Assembly: GCF_012035195.1 (NCBI RefSeq) | Contig: NZ_JAAVJH010000002.1 | Coordinates: 412,989 to 476,988, forward strand | Source: Sphingomonas corticis | GTDB taxonomy: Bacteria > Pseudomonadota > Alphaproteobacteria > Sphingomonadales > Sphingomonadaceae | DNA: 64,000 bases | Reading direction: 5' to 3' | Shown here: in pieces, positions 44,039-53,230 of the stretch | Position numbering within the stretch: the stretch's first letter is position 1 | Layout: every line of letters begins with the position of its first letter | Made by a program: the position numbers and the translations under genes | The notes under the pieces: generated by a model | Told to the model about the DNA's origin: nothing | What the model saw: only the letters and a program-made list of their open reading frames with translations | Databases searched by the model: none

Positions 44039-45576
44039 TGACGGGTTGGCCCTGGCGCGCGGCAGCGATCGGATCGGCCGCGATCCTCGCGGTCGCGATC
44101 GCCCGCGCCGTGGTGCCGACGCCGAACGCCGGGCCGGCGCCGCGCGCGGCACTGCCGCCGCCGCCCGACACCCGGCTGGGCATCAACCTGTCGGGTCTGG
44201 CGCCGTACAACCGCCAGCAGGTGTTCGCGAACCTGATCGCGCAGAGCGAATGGTTCGCCAGCAGCGGTCAGGGCTGGACCGCGATGCCCGCCGCGCAGCT
44301 CGATCGCGCCGGCTGGGTCAAGGCGCTGTCGCCGGGCCAGGTGGCGCCGCGCCCGCTGGTCCTGCCCGCCGCCCCGTTCGACCGCGTCGCGGTGCGGTGC
44401 ACCTATGCCGGCAGCGGGGACCTGTCCGCCGGCGGCATCGCGCGGGTAACGGGGCAAACCCGCGGCGTGATGGATCTGGAGCTGGTCTCGCAGGGCGGGA
44501 CGGACGAGGGGGCGTGGATCCAGCTCGACCGCACCGACCCGGCCGATCCGGTGCGCGCGATCGACTGCCGCGACCGACGGCTGCCCGCGTCGGCCCGGTT
44601 CGCGCCGGAGTTCCTGGCCTCGCTGCGAGGCTTCTCCGCGGTGCGCTTCCTCGACTGGCAGCTGACCAACGCCAACCGCCCGGTCCGCTGGGACCGACGC
44701 ACCCGTACCGACGACGCGACGCAGGTCGCAGGCGACGGCGTGGCGATCGAGGACATGGTGCGGCTTGCCAACGAGGCGCAGGTCGATCCGTGGTTCCTGA
44801 TGCCCTACAAAGCGGATGCCGCCTATATCGAGGGGTTCGCCCGGCTGGTCCACGCCTCGCTCGATCCCGGCCGCACCGTCTACGTCGAACTCGGCAACGA
44901 AGTGTGGAACGACATGTTCGACGCCACGCTGCAGGCCCGGCGCGAGGGGCTGGCGGCGGGACTGGCGCCGGCGGACGATCCGAACCGCGCGCAGACGCGG
45001 CGCTACGCGCAGAAGGTGCGCGACGCGATGCGGATCTGGACGCGCGTCTTCGCCGATCGGCCGGCGCGGCTGGTCCGCGTGGCGGCGACGATCCACGTCT
45101 ATCCCGAGATCGCGGAGACGATGCTGGCGTTCGAGGACTTGTCGCGCTGGATCGACGCGCTGGCCACCGCCCCCTATATCCAGCTCGACCTCGCCGGCCG
45201 CGGCGCCGGCGACGTGGACTGGGTGTTCGCGCAGCTGGACGGCGCGGTCGACGCGGCGATCGACGCGGCCGTGCGCAACCGCGCCATCGCGGCGCGATAC
45301 GGCAAGCGCTACCTGACCTACGAGGGGGGCCAGCACCTCGTCACCCGCGACCTGGAGCTGGCCCGCCGGGTGCAGCGCGATCCGCGTATGGCCGCGGTGT
45401 ACCGCCGCTACCTGGACGCGTGGCGGGCGAGGGTAGGCGACCGAATGATGCTGTACGCGTCGGCCTCTCCGATCGGCGAGGCGGGGGCCTGGGGCCTCGT
45501 GGAATATGCCGGCCAGACCGAGGCGGACGCGCCCAAGCTGCGCGCGGTCCGGGCCTTCGTCGCGCGGAACCGCTGA
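44038..45576 (+). CDS. Secreted or anchored glycosidase-like protein of the exopolysaccharide locus
   Basis: A 512-residue protein with an N-terminal signal anchor (about 8-28) and a periplasmic domain. It resembles (beta/alpha)8 glycosidases of clan GH-A: VYVELGNEVWNDMF carries the Asn-Glu acid/base pair, and YLTYEGGQHLVTRDLELAR carries a candidate nucleophile Glu. It begins LGINLSGLAPYNRQQVFANL after a Pro-rich linker. Proteins like this are annotated as hypothetical or cellulose-binding. It overlaps the transferase before it and the polymerase after it, so a role in trimming or degrading the polymer is plausible. Confidence 0.7.
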   Translation: MTGWPWRAAAIGSAAILAVAIARAVVPTPNAGPAPRAALPPPPDTRLGINLSGLAPYNRQQVFANLIAQSEWFASSGQGWTAMPAAQLDRAGWVKALSPGQVAPRPLVLPAAPFDRVAVRCTYAGSGDLSAGGIARVTGQTRGVMDLELVSQGGTDEGAWIQLDRTDPADPVRAIDCRDRRLPASARFAPEFLASLRGFSAVRFLDWQLTNANRPVRWDRRTRTDDATQVAGDGVAIEDMVRLANEAQVDPWFLMPYKADAAYIEGFARLVHASLDPGRTVYVELGNEVWNDMFDATLQARREGLAAGLAPADDPNRAQTRRYAQKVRDAMRIWTRVFADRPARLVRVAATIHVYPEIAETMLAFEDLSRWIDALATAPYIQLDLAGRGAGDVDWVFAQLDGAVDAAIDAAVRNRAIAARYGKRYLTYEGGQHLVTRDLELARRVQRDPRMAAVYRRYLDAWRARVGDRMMLYASASPIGEAGAWGLVEYAGQTEADAPKLRAVRAFVARNR

Positions 45577-47117
45577 TGCGGCGGGCGGCGCCGGCGCTGC
45601 TGCTCCTCGGCGCAGCCGGGGGGGCGACGCTGGTCGCCTATGTCGCGATCCGACCCGCATTGTTCATCGCCATCCTCAGCGCGATGGCGCTCGCCGGCTT
45701 CTACCGCTGCCTCGCGACCGACACGCGCCGGCAGCTCGGACGGGCGCCGGTCGTGCTGGCGATCGGCCTGCCGCTGCTGGCGTGGGTGCTGCCCGGTGCC
45801 TGGCTGCTGTACGCCGCCATGGTCGCGGTCGTCCCGCTGCTGGCGCGCCGGCGGGGAGAGGTGGCGCCGATCTACCTCTTCGCACTGCTGCTGCTGCCGG
45901 CGCTGGAACAGACGTTCACGATCGGCGGGCTGAAGCTGTTCGACGTTGGCGTCCATTCCGCGCTGGCGCTGGGCGCCGCGGGTGGGCTGGTGCTGCGGCC
46001 CGGCGCGCCGCGCGTTCCCGCGGCACTGGATGCGCCGCTGGTGGCGCTGATGCTGCTGCTGATCGTGGCCAATGCGCGGGACACCAGCGCGACCAACTTC
46101 CTGCGCGTGGCCGTCAACACGCTGTTCCTGTGCGGCCTGCCGTACTTCATCGTCAGCCGCAGCGTGCGGAGCATGGACGACGTGCGGCTCTGCCTCGTCT
46201 ACCTCGCGGGTGCGGCGGCGGTCCTGTCGATGATCCTGCTATACGAGGCGCGCTCGGCCTGGCCGATGTACAACGTGCTGTACGACCGGCACGGCATCGC
46301 GATGCAGATCATGGTGAAGGCGCGAGGCGGCGTGATGCGGGCGGGGGGACCCTTCGTCGAATCCACGTCCATGGCGATGGTGCTCGCCACCTGCATCCTG
46401 GCGGCGTGGCTCTCGCGCCCCGCCTTCCGCTCGGGCCCGCACCACGCCGCGGTGCTCGCGCTGCTGCTCGCCGGACTGGTGGCGCCGCAGTCGCGGGGGG
46501 CATGGATCGGCCTGCTGCTGGCGACCATCGCCGCCGATCTGTATCGCCGCCGCCCCGGTGCGGCGGTGCGGCGCCTCGGCATGGTGGCGCTGGCGGGCGT
46601 CGCGCTGCTCGCCGCGGCGCCGTTCAGCGCCTTCCTGTCGGAGACGCTGGGGTTGACGGGCGGGTCGGTCGATACGGTCGACTATCGCCAGCGATTGTTC
46701 GACCGCGGGGTGGAGGAATTCCTGCGCAGCCCGATCACCGGCTATTCCGCACCGGACCTGCTGATCCGCCTGGCCGACCTTCGGCAGGGCGAGGGGATCG
46801 TCGATTTCGTCAACACGTACATCTACTTCGCGCTGATCGGCGGGGCGATCGGGCTGGCCGTGTTCGTGGGCGCCTTCGCCGCGTATCTGCTGCACCTGTG
46901 GCGGTGCCGGCCGCGCGGCGGGCCGGACGCGGATGCGATGGCGGCGGTGTTCGCCGGGCTGGTCATGCCGATGGAGATGCTGGTCTTCACCTCGTTCGGC
47001 GGGCGGCCGGAGATGTTCGTCTTCGTCTTCTTCGCGCTGGCCACCGCGATCGCCGCGCGCCACGCCGCCGAGCGTCGCCGGCGATGGCGGCTTCAGCGCC
47101 AGCCCGCGATCGCCTGA
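45576..47117 (+). CDS. O-antigen ligase / Wzy-like polysaccharide polymerase
   Basis: A 513-residue polytopic membrane protein with roughly a dozen hydrophobic segments and a large periplasmic loop near residues 200-270, the layout of Wzy/WaaL proteins. The loop region contains MKRGGVMRAGGPFVEST-like basic residues (the actual text reads VKARGGVMRAGGPFVEST) and the cluster APQSRGAWIGLLLATI, as in O-antigen ligases. It starts by TGATG overlap with the glycosidase-like gene. A polymerase role fits the flippase and export genes nearby. Its last 25 bases overlap the convergent flippase gene. Confidence 0.8.
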   Translation: MRRAAPALLLLGAAGGATLVAYVAIRPALFIAILSAMALAGFYRCLATDTRRQLGRAPVVLAIGLPLLAWVLPGAWLLYAAMVAVVPLLARRRGEVAPIYLFALLLLPALEQTFTIGGLKLFDVGVHSALALGAAGGLVLRPGAPRVPAALDAPLVALMLLLIVANARDTSATNFLRVAVNTLFLCGLPYFIVSRSVRSMDDVRLCLVYLAGAAAVLSMILLYEARSAWPMYNVLYDRHGIAMQIMVKARGGVMRAGGPFVESTSMAMVLATCILAAWLSRPAFRSGPHHAAVLALLLAGLVAPQSRGAWIGLLLATIAADLYRRRPGAAVRRLGMVALAGVALLAAAPFSAFLSETLGLTGGSVDTVDYRQRLFDRGVEEFLRSPITGYSAPDLLIRLADLRQGEGIVDFVNTYIYFALIGGAIGLAVFVGAFAAYLLHLWRCRPRGGPDADAMAAVFAGLVMPMEMLVFTSFGGRPEMFVFVFFALATAIAARHAAERRRRWRLQRQPAIA

Positions 47118-48469
47118 ACGCCCTGGCCGGCGACCGAGCCGGCCGCGATGCCCGCCACGCCGAGCGCCAACAGCGCCACCTCGCGTCCCAGCCGCAGCAG
47201 CCCGAAGCGGTGCAGCTGCACCCAATTGTAAAGCGTGGTGGGCAGCTCCAGCAGGCCCACCGCCGCGATCAGCCCGATCGGCCCCGCCGCCAGCAGCGCC
47301 GCCGTGCCCGCCACCGCCAGCCACAGCAGCTTCGCGACATTGGCGTGCATGGTGACGTGAACCCGGCCCGATGCGGTCAGCACCTCGTTCGCGGCGTGGC
47401 TGGCGAGCGCCAGGAACGGCGTCAGCGCCAGCAATCGCAGGTACGTCGCGACTTCGGCGTAGCGCGGGTCGTACAGGATCGCGACCAGCGCCGGCGCGAA
47501 GCCGATCAGCCCGCCGACCCCCACCATGTACGCCGCCGACACGCGCATCCGCGCGGCATAGGACAGGTCGCGCAGCACCTCGGGCCGCTCCCGCCAGGTC
47601 CGGGCGTACAGCGGATAGAGTACCCGGCTGGCGTAAGCGACGGTGAACGCCATCGGCGCCAGCGCGAGGTTCCCCGCCAGCATGTAGCGACCGAGCACGT
47701 CCAGCGGCACGACGCGCGCGAGCACCACCTTGTCGCTCTGCACCAGCAGCATGGTGATGATGCTGGATCCCGTCACGTAGCGCGCGAAGCGCCACAGTTC
47801 GGTCGCATAGCCGCGATCGAACCCGATTCGCCGGGTGGATCGGGGAAAGAGCGCGTAGCTGAGCAGCGTGCGCGCGAGGCTGGCGATCAGGATCGCGAGG
47901 ACGATCGACCAGTAGCTACGCCAGACGCTCGCCAGCGCGATCGACGCACCGAACTGCACGAGAGCGCCCAGGATGTCGAGCAGGCTGAGCCGCGCCAGCT
48001 GCCGCTCGCGCAGCGCCGTCACCAGCGACAGCGACGACGCGCCCTCGATCGCGAATTGCAGCGCGGAGACGGCGATCGCGCCGGCCACGCCGGGATTGCC
48101 GAACCCCGCCGCGATCGGCCGCGCCAGCGCCACCAGCAGGATCGTCAGCGCGATCGCGCGGACCAGCCGGATCGTCCAGATCACGTCGAGGAAGCGGGCC
48201 TGGTCGCCATCGCGATGCCGCACGATGAACGCCTGGAAGCCGAGGTCGGACAGCATCGACAGGATGAAGGAGATGGATCCGATCAGGCCGACGATACCGA
48301 ACGCCTCGGGCATCAGCAGCCGCGTCAGCACCACGCTGCTGACCATGCGCAGCAGGTTGGTGGCGATGACGGTGGCGATCACCAGGTTGGTGTCGCGCAG
48401 CAGCAACGCGCGCACGCCCGACAGGCCTGCGCGCGCGCGATGCGGCAGGGCGGCCGCGGCGGGGGTCAC
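47093..48469 (-). CDS. Wzx-type lipopolysaccharide/oligosaccharide flippase
   Basis: A 458-residue MOP-superfamily membrane protein with about twelve helices. It starts RDTNLVIATVIATNLLRMVSSVVLTRLLMPEAFGIVGL and shows the polysaccharide-synthesis-protein pattern of paired helices (VVLARVVPLDVLGRYMLAG). It would flip the undecaprenyl-linked repeat unit across the inner membrane. GTG 48469 overlaps the stop of the upstream GT4 gene (GTGA). It runs convergently into the polymerase gene. Confidence 0.88.
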   Translation of the reverse strand: MTPAAAALPHRARAGLSGVRALLLRDTNLVIATVIATNLLRMVSSVVLTRLLMPEAFGIVGLIGSISFILSMLSDLGFQAFIVRHRDGDQARFLDVIWTIRLVRAIALTILLVALARPIAAGFGNPGVAGAIAVSALQFAIEGASSLSLVTALRERQLARLSLLDILGALVQFGASIALASVWRSYWSIVLAILIASLARTLLSYALFPRSTRRIGFDRGYATELWRFARYVTGSSIITMLLVQSDKVVLARVVPLDVLGRYMLAGNLALAPMAFTVAYASRVLYPLYARTWRERPEVLRDLSYAARMRVSAAYMVGVGGLIGFAPALVAILYDPRYAEVATYLRLLALTPFLALASHAANEVLTASGRVHVTMHANVAKLLWLAVAGTAALLAAGPIGLIAAVGLLELPTTLYNWVQLHRFGLLRLGREVALLALGVAGIAAGSVAGQGVQAIAGWR

Positions 48470-49662
48470 GATCGGTGCCGGGCGAGAATCTCGCGGTAGA
48501 AATCGACCATCCGCGCGCCCACGCGCTCGACGCCGAAATCCTCGCGACAGCGCAGCCAGCCCTGCGCCCCGGCGTGCGCCGCCGCGTCCGGCCGTTCGAA
48601 CAGCCACGCCAGCCGCTCCGCCATCGCCGGCGCGTCGCCGACCGGGGTGAGCCACCCGGTCGTGCCGTCGGTGACGATCTCCGCGGCGCCCAGCCAGTCG
48701 GTCGTGACCAGCGGCGAACCCGCCGCCATCGCCTCCACCGCGGCGTAGGGGAAGTTCTCGCACGCCGACGCCACCACGGTCACGAACGCCTGTCGCCGCA
48801 GCGCGGCGATGGCGTCGCGATCGAGCAGGCCGGCGAAGGTCACGCGCGACAGCGTGGCCGGGTCGAACGTGGCGGCGGCATGTTCGGCGAACGCGATCGT
48901 CGTCCCGTCCGCGCGGACATACCCGCCGTCGGGTCCGACCATCGTCAGCCGCGCGGTCGGCCGCCGCGCCAGCAGCTGTGCGAACGCCGCCAGCATGGTG
49001 TCCGCGCCCTTCAGCCGGTCCAGTCGCCCCACGCACAGGATCATGTCGCGATTGCACGCGTCCAGCCGCCAGCGGTCGCGCGGGGCAACGCTGGCGACCG
49101 GATTCGGAATGACCTTGCCGAGGGCGGCGCGATAGCGCGTGCGCGTGGCGTCCAGGATCACCCCGGTCGGCGCCGACAGCGCGCCGGCGAGCCGGATCGC
49201 GCGGGCCTCGGCGCGCTCGCGGTCGCGGGCGTGCGCCGGACTGGTGACGGTGTCGCCGCCAGTAGGCTTCAGGAATTGCGGCCCGTGCAGCCGCGTCACT
49301 ACCGGCACGTCGACTCGCCGGCGTACCGTGTCGCACCAGCCGAAGCTCTCTTCCATCTCGATCAGGTCGAACGCGGCGACCCCCCGCGCGCGTCGCCACT
49401 GGTCGGCCATGCGGCGCCCGGTGAAGGGATGGTGCCCCAGCCGGCGGTCGATCCGCGCCGCCATCCGCGACCAGAAGGGCATCGCCCCGGGGGCGTCGAG
49501 CGCGTGGGTGCTGCCGTCGGCGCGGTGCAGCATCCCCTGCGACAGCACCGACACGTCGTGCCCCTCGCGCAGCAGATAGTCGCGGATGACGGAGACGTAG
49601 GTGACCACGCCGTTGGCCGCGCCGCGGGGCGGCCAGGCGGGGGAAAGATAGGCGATGTGCAA
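48466..49662 (-). CDS. Glycosyltransferase family 4 protein
   Basis: A GT-B transferase of about 398 residues: HIAYLSPAWPPRGAANGVVT, FDLIEMEESFGWCDTVRRRV, ILCVGRLDRLKGADTMLAAF and the donor-site ASACENFPYAAVEAMAAGSP. The longest frame begins with GTG 49761, but a good -10 element (TATAGAT, 49769-49763 on the minus strand) would put that codon upstream of the transcript start. I therefore prefer TTG 49662, which has GGAG about 10 bases upstream and begins LHIAYLSP. The start is uncertain. Its stop overlaps the flippase start. Confidence 0.8.
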   Translation of the reverse strand: MHIAYLSPAWPPRGAANGVVTYVSVIRDYLLREGHDVSVLSQGMLHRADGSTHALDAPGAMPFWSRMAARIDRRLGHHPFTGRRMADQWRRARGVAAFDLIEMEESFGWCDTVRRRVDVPVVTRLHGPQFLKPTGGDTVTSPAHARDRERAEARAIRLAGALSAPTGVILDATRTRYRAALGKVIPNPVASVAPRDRWRLDACNRDMILCVGRLDRLKGADTMLAAFAQLLARRPTARLTMVGPDGGYVRADGTTIAFAEHAAATFDPATLSRVTFAGLLDRDAIAALRRQAFVTVVASACENFPYAAVEAMAAGSPLVTTDWLGAAEIVTDGTTGWLTPVGDAPAMAERLAWLFERPDAAAHAGAQGWLRCREDFGVERVGARMVDFYREILARHRS

Positions 49663-49762
49663 GGGCGTCAGGCTCCGGACGCGCGGCGCGCGATATTCGC
49701 CTGGCAGCTTCGTTCCGATCCGCGCGGGAGGGAATTGGTAGTTATCGGAGGGGCGAAGCACG

Positions 49763-49793
49763 ATCTATACGGCACGCGCCAAGGATGCGCTAA
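49763..49793 (-). promoter_or_regulatory. Candidate sigma-70 promoter for the GT4-flippase pair
   Basis: On the minus strand TTAGCG (49793-49788) and TATAGAT (49769-49763) are 18 bases apart, close to housekeeping promoter spacing. The element faces the glycosyltransferase gene ending at 48466. Confidence 0.35.
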
Positions 49794-49840
49794 TCCACCG
49801 CGCCGCCGGCCCTGATCCGCGGCCCGATGGAGCGATCGTC

Positions 49841-50674
49841 ATGGCGCTACTCACCTTGCGCAATGCCGGCGGCTATTGCGCGTTCGACGAGGCCGAATGC
49901 CGCGCGGCCGGTGCGACGCTGGCGCAGCGCTACCGCGATGCCAGTCCGTTTCCGCACGTGGTGATCGACGACTTCCTCGATCTCGACGTGTTGCGCGCGG
50001 TGGCGGGGCAGTTTCCCAAGCCCGCGACCGCGCTGCCCTTCGCGCGCAGCCAGGAACGGCTGAAATACCAGTTCCATCCGCAGGTCTGCACCGGCCTTGC
50101 CACGCGCAACCTGTTCGCGGAGCTGAACTCGCAGGCGTTCCTCGCCTTCCTGTCGGAGATGACCGGGATCGGCGGCCTCGTCGCCGACCCCTATTACGCC
50201 GGCGCCGGCCTGCACGAGACCCGCGCGGGCGGGCATCTTGGCATCCACGCCGATTTCAATCGGCACGAGACGATGAACCTGGAGCGGCGGTTGAACCTGC
50301 TCGTCTACCTGAACGAGGATTGGGAGGAGGCGTTCGGCGGCGCGCTGGAGCTGTGGGATCGCGGCATGACCGCGTGCCAGGTGAAGGTCCTTCCGGCGAT
50401 GGCGCGCGCGGTGGTGTTCGCCACCGATCTCGACAGCTTCCATGGCCATCCCGATCCGCTGGCCTGTCCGCCGGACCGCACGCGCCGCTCGATCGCGACC
50501 TATTATTATCACACGCCGGCCGACACCCGCTTCGCCGTGGACCGCACCACCAATTTCCGCGCCCGGCCGCACAGCGGCGACCGGCGCGACTGGAAGGTGA
50601 TCTTCCACCATTGGGCGCAGGACTGGGTGCCGCCGGCGCTTCGGCGCGGGGGGCGGGCCGGTTCGGCGCGGTGA
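49841..50674 (+). CDS. 2-oxoglutarate/Fe(II) oxygenase, prolyl-4-hydroxylase-like
   Basis: A 277-residue oxygenase. The metal-binding HxD is in LGIHADFNRH and the distal His in DSFHGHPDPL; the following RRSIATYYYH carries the 2OG-binding Arg. FPHVVIDDFLDLDVLRAV is the typical N-terminal strand of this 2OG-Fe(II) family. Such genes occur in some exopolysaccharide and lipopolysaccharide loci and may hydroxylate a sugar or acyl group. GTG of the following glycosyltransferase overlaps its stop (GTGA). The substrate is not known. Confidence 0.86.
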   Translation: MALLTLRNAGGYCAFDEAECRAAGATLAQRYRDASPFPHVVIDDFLDLDVLRAVAGQFPKPATALPFARSQERLKYQFHPQVCTGLATRNLFAELNSQAFLAFLSEMTGIGGLVADPYYAGAGLHETRAGGHLGIHADFNRHETMNLERRLNLLVYLNEDWEEAFGGALELWDRGMTACQVKVLPAMARAVVFATDLDSFHGHPDPLACPPDRTRRSIATYYYHTPADTRFAVDRTTNFRARPHSGDRRDWKVIFHHWAQDWVPPALRRGGRAGSAR

Positions 50675-51756
50675 CGCGGGAGACCGTCTGCGTCGCGATG
50701 GCGGTCTACAACGGGGCCGCGTACCTCGACGCGCAGCTCGACAGCATCGCGGCGCAGACCGTCCGGCCCGACGAGCTGGTGGTGGCGGACGACGGCTCGC
50801 ACGACGACAGCCTGGCGATCGTCGCGGCCTTCGCGAGGCGCGCGCCCTTTTCGGTCCGCATCGTGCGCCACGCCGCCAACGTCGGCATTCTCGAGAATTT
50901 CGACGCCGCCTTCGCGGTGACGCGCGGGTCGATCATCTTCTACTGCGATCAGGACGACGTGTGGCGGGAAGATAAGATCGCCACGATGCTCGCCCGCTTC
51001 ACCCCCGCGACGATGCTGGTGATGCACGAGAGCGAACTGGTCGACGATAGAATGTCGCCGCTCGGGCGCCTCGCACCCGGCAATGCCCGCCACGGCCGCT
51101 TCCGCTGGCCGGCGGACAGCGGCGCGCTGCACGGATACGGGCACCAGATGGCGTTCCGCCGGTCGGTGTACGAGCAGATGCGGCGCCTGCGCCCCTTCGC
51201 GGACGAATGTTCACCGGGCGGGCTGGCGCACGATTTCGACGGGTTCATCCCCTATTGCGCGTCCCTGTTGGGCGACGTGGTGCTCCTTCCCGATCCCCTC
51301 GTCCGGTTCCGGCGGCACGCCGGCGCGACCAGTCCGGCGGGAAGCGCGCCCGCCGCCGGCGCGGGGGACGACCGGCTGGCCTTCCTTCTCGCGCGCGACG
51401 CGGCACGCACGGCGCTGCGGCGATCGGTCGCGACCGCGGCGGCCGCGCACGGCGCGCTCCTGCGCCGCGCCGGCGTGGTCCGGCTGCTGCGTGCCCACGC
51501 AAACGCGGCGGAGGGCGCGGCGGCACGCTCCGCCGTGCTGGCCGCCCAAGGAGTCGCCGCACGCGCGCACGCGCTGGTCGCCGCGGTCCGCGCCACCCTG
51601 CGCATGGGCGGCTTCGCCAATGCGCGACGCGGCCGCGCGCTCGCGCTCGCCGTCCTGGCGGCGGTCAGGCGCCCGTGGGTGACGCCGCCGGCTCCAGCGC
51701 CGCGGGGGCGAGCCGCAGCTCCACCACCTCCGCCACGCGCAGCGCGTTCGCGATGA
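50671..51756 (+). CDS. Glycosyltransferase family 2 protein
   Basis: A 361-residue GT-A transferase: TVCVAMAVYNGAAYLDAQL, VVADDGSHDDSLAIVAA, ANVGILENFDAAF and IIFYCDQDDVWREDKIATM, the DQDD pattern of rhamnosyltransferase-like WcaA/SpsA relatives. The C-terminal 60 residues are Ala/Arg/Pro-rich with little recognisable structure. The last 92 bases overlap the convergent GMC oxidoreductase gene, so the true coding end may have been extended over non-functional sequence. GTG 50671 overlaps the oxygenase stop. Confidence 0.84.
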   Translation: MTRETVCVAMAVYNGAAYLDAQLDSIAAQTVRPDELVVADDGSHDDSLAIVAAFARRAPFSVRIVRHAANVGILENFDAAFAVTRGSIIFYCDQDDVWREDKIATMLARFTPATMLVMHESELVDDRMSPLGRLAPGNARHGRFRWPADSGALHGYGHQMAFRRSVYEQMRRLRPFADECSPGGLAHDFDGFIPYCASLLGDVVLLPDPLVRFRRHAGATSPAGSAPAAGAGDDRLAFLLARDAARTALRRSVATAAAAHGALLRRAGVVRLLRAHANAAEGAAARSAVLAAQGVAARAHALVAAVRATLRMGGFANARRGRALALAVLAAVRRPWVTPPAPAPRGRAAAPPPPPRAARSR

Positions 51757-53230
51757 CGGTCAGGCCCGGGTTGGCGCCGCCGCTGCTGGGCATGAACGAG
51801 GCATCGACGACGTAGAGGTTGTCGACGCCATGGGCGCGGCAATCGGCGTCGAGCACGCTCGTCGCGGGATCGAGGCCGGCGCGGCACGTGCCGCACGGAT
51901 GGCCCAGGTTCAGCTGCACGTCGTGCTGGAGCGGCATGACCCGCAGTCCGCGCATCGCCTTCGCGATCAGCCGCCGTGCCATGCCGGTGCGACGGCGCAA
52001 TTCCTCGCGGATGCGATAGCGCACGACGATGCGCGCCGGGTCGTCGGTATCCAGCAGCACGCGATTGTCCGCGTAGGGGCGGTCCTCCACGATCATGACG
52101 AAGATCGTCGCCGCGCCCAGCACGCGCTGCGCGATCCGCGCCCCGAACCAGATCAGCGCGCGACGGAACGGCACGCGCCGCCATCGCCCCGTCTCGAACC
52201 AGCCCGCGAGGAAGGTCGCGATGTTGCCGGCATGGGCCGACAGCCCGGTCGACTGGATGCTGCCCAGCCGCACGCCGCGGTGCGTATAGAGGTCGCGCAG
52301 TCCGATCGTCTTGCGCGGCCCGCTCGTGTCCGCCCGGCGCGGCGGCCACACCGCGAACCATTCGTTGGCGTGGAACATCAGGTTGCGTCCCACCTGGCCG
52401 CTGCGGTTGGCCAGCCCCTCGGGCCAGGCCGGGCCGGTGGAGGCGAGCAGGAGCGCCGGGCTGCGATACGCCCCGGCCGCCAGGATCACGATTCGCGCGC
52501 TCGCGCGATGCTCGCTGCCGTGGCGGCGATAGCGCACCGCGGTGACGCGGCGATCGTCGGCGTCGAGGCGGACGACCCGGGCGTCGCACAGCAGCGTCGC
52601 GCCGTGCGCCAGCGCCGGTTCGAGGCAGATCAGCCGCGCGTCGCTCTTGCACCGCGACGGGCAGGGACGCCCGCCGCACTCGGCACATCCCTGCCGATAG
52701 GCAAGGCCCACGTGCAGGCGATAGGGATGGAGCCCGCAGCGGGCGAAGGCCCGCATCAGCGCGGCGTCGGCCGCGGCGGCGGGCGGCACCGGGAGGAGCG
52801 CGGGGACGTCGCGGGCCAGCGGATCGGGCGTGCCCGCGACGCGGAACAATCGCTCCGCCGCGGCATAATGGCGCTCCCACTCGTCCCAGCCGACCGGCCA
52901 GTTCGCGACGTCGTGCGGGGCGAAACGCTCCAGCGCGGCGGCGTAGAGGAGCGACGACCCGCCCGCGCCGCAACCCGCGACCGGAAAGGGCCGGCTGGCG
53001 CGTCCGTCGATCTGCGCGCGCATGCGGTCCGGCCAGTAGCCCGCGGCGAGCCGCTGCGCGGGGTCCTCGCCGCCATCGGTCGCGGCACCCGCGGCGACCG
53101 CCGGGTCGCGATGCCCCTGCTCGAGGAACAGCACGCGGTGGCCGGCGGCGGCGAGGCGATGGCCGATCGTCGCGCCGCCCAGGCCCGTCCCGACGACGAT
53201 CGCGTCCCACGCGCCGTCCGGCTCGCTCAT
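51665..53230 (-). CDS. GMC-type FAD-dependent oxidoreductase
   Basis: A 521-residue flavoprotein. The Rossmann FAD motif is VVGTGLGGATIGHRL near the start, and the GMC C-terminal box VVDASFMPSSGGANPGLTVI follows late. LGHPCGTCRAGLDPATSVLD is the signature region of this family before the active site. A Cys-rich insert, CAECGGRPCPSRC, resembles a metal or Fe-S site seen in some members. GMC oxidoreductases oxidise alcohols or sugars; in this locus a sugar of the polymer is a reasonable guess. Its ATG overlaps the WecG/TagA gene stop. Confidence 0.88.
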   Translation of the reverse strand: MSEPDGAWDAIVVGTGLGGATIGHRLAAAGHRVLFLEQGHRDPAVAAGAATDGGEDPAQRLAAGYWPDRMRAQIDGRASRPFPVAGCGAGGSSLLYAAALERFAPHDVANWPVGWDEWERHYAAAERLFRVAGTPDPLARDVPALLPVPPAAAADAALMRAFARCGLHPYRLHVGLAYRQGCAECGGRPCPSRCKSDARLICLEPALAHGATLLCDARVVRLDADDRRVTAVRYRRHGSEHRASARIVILAAGAYRSPALLLASTGPAWPEGLANRSGQVGRNLMFHANEWFAVWPPRRADTSGPRKTIGLRDLYTHRGVRLGSIQSTGLSAHAGNIATFLAGWFETGRWRRVPFRRALIWFGARIAQRVLGAATIFVMIVEDRPYADNRVLLDTDDPARIVVRYRIREELRRRTGMARRLIAKAMRGLRVMPLQHDVQLNLGHPCGTCRAGLDPATSVLDADCRAHGVDNLYVVDASFMPSSGGANPGLTVIANALRVAEVVELRLAPAALEPAASPTGA

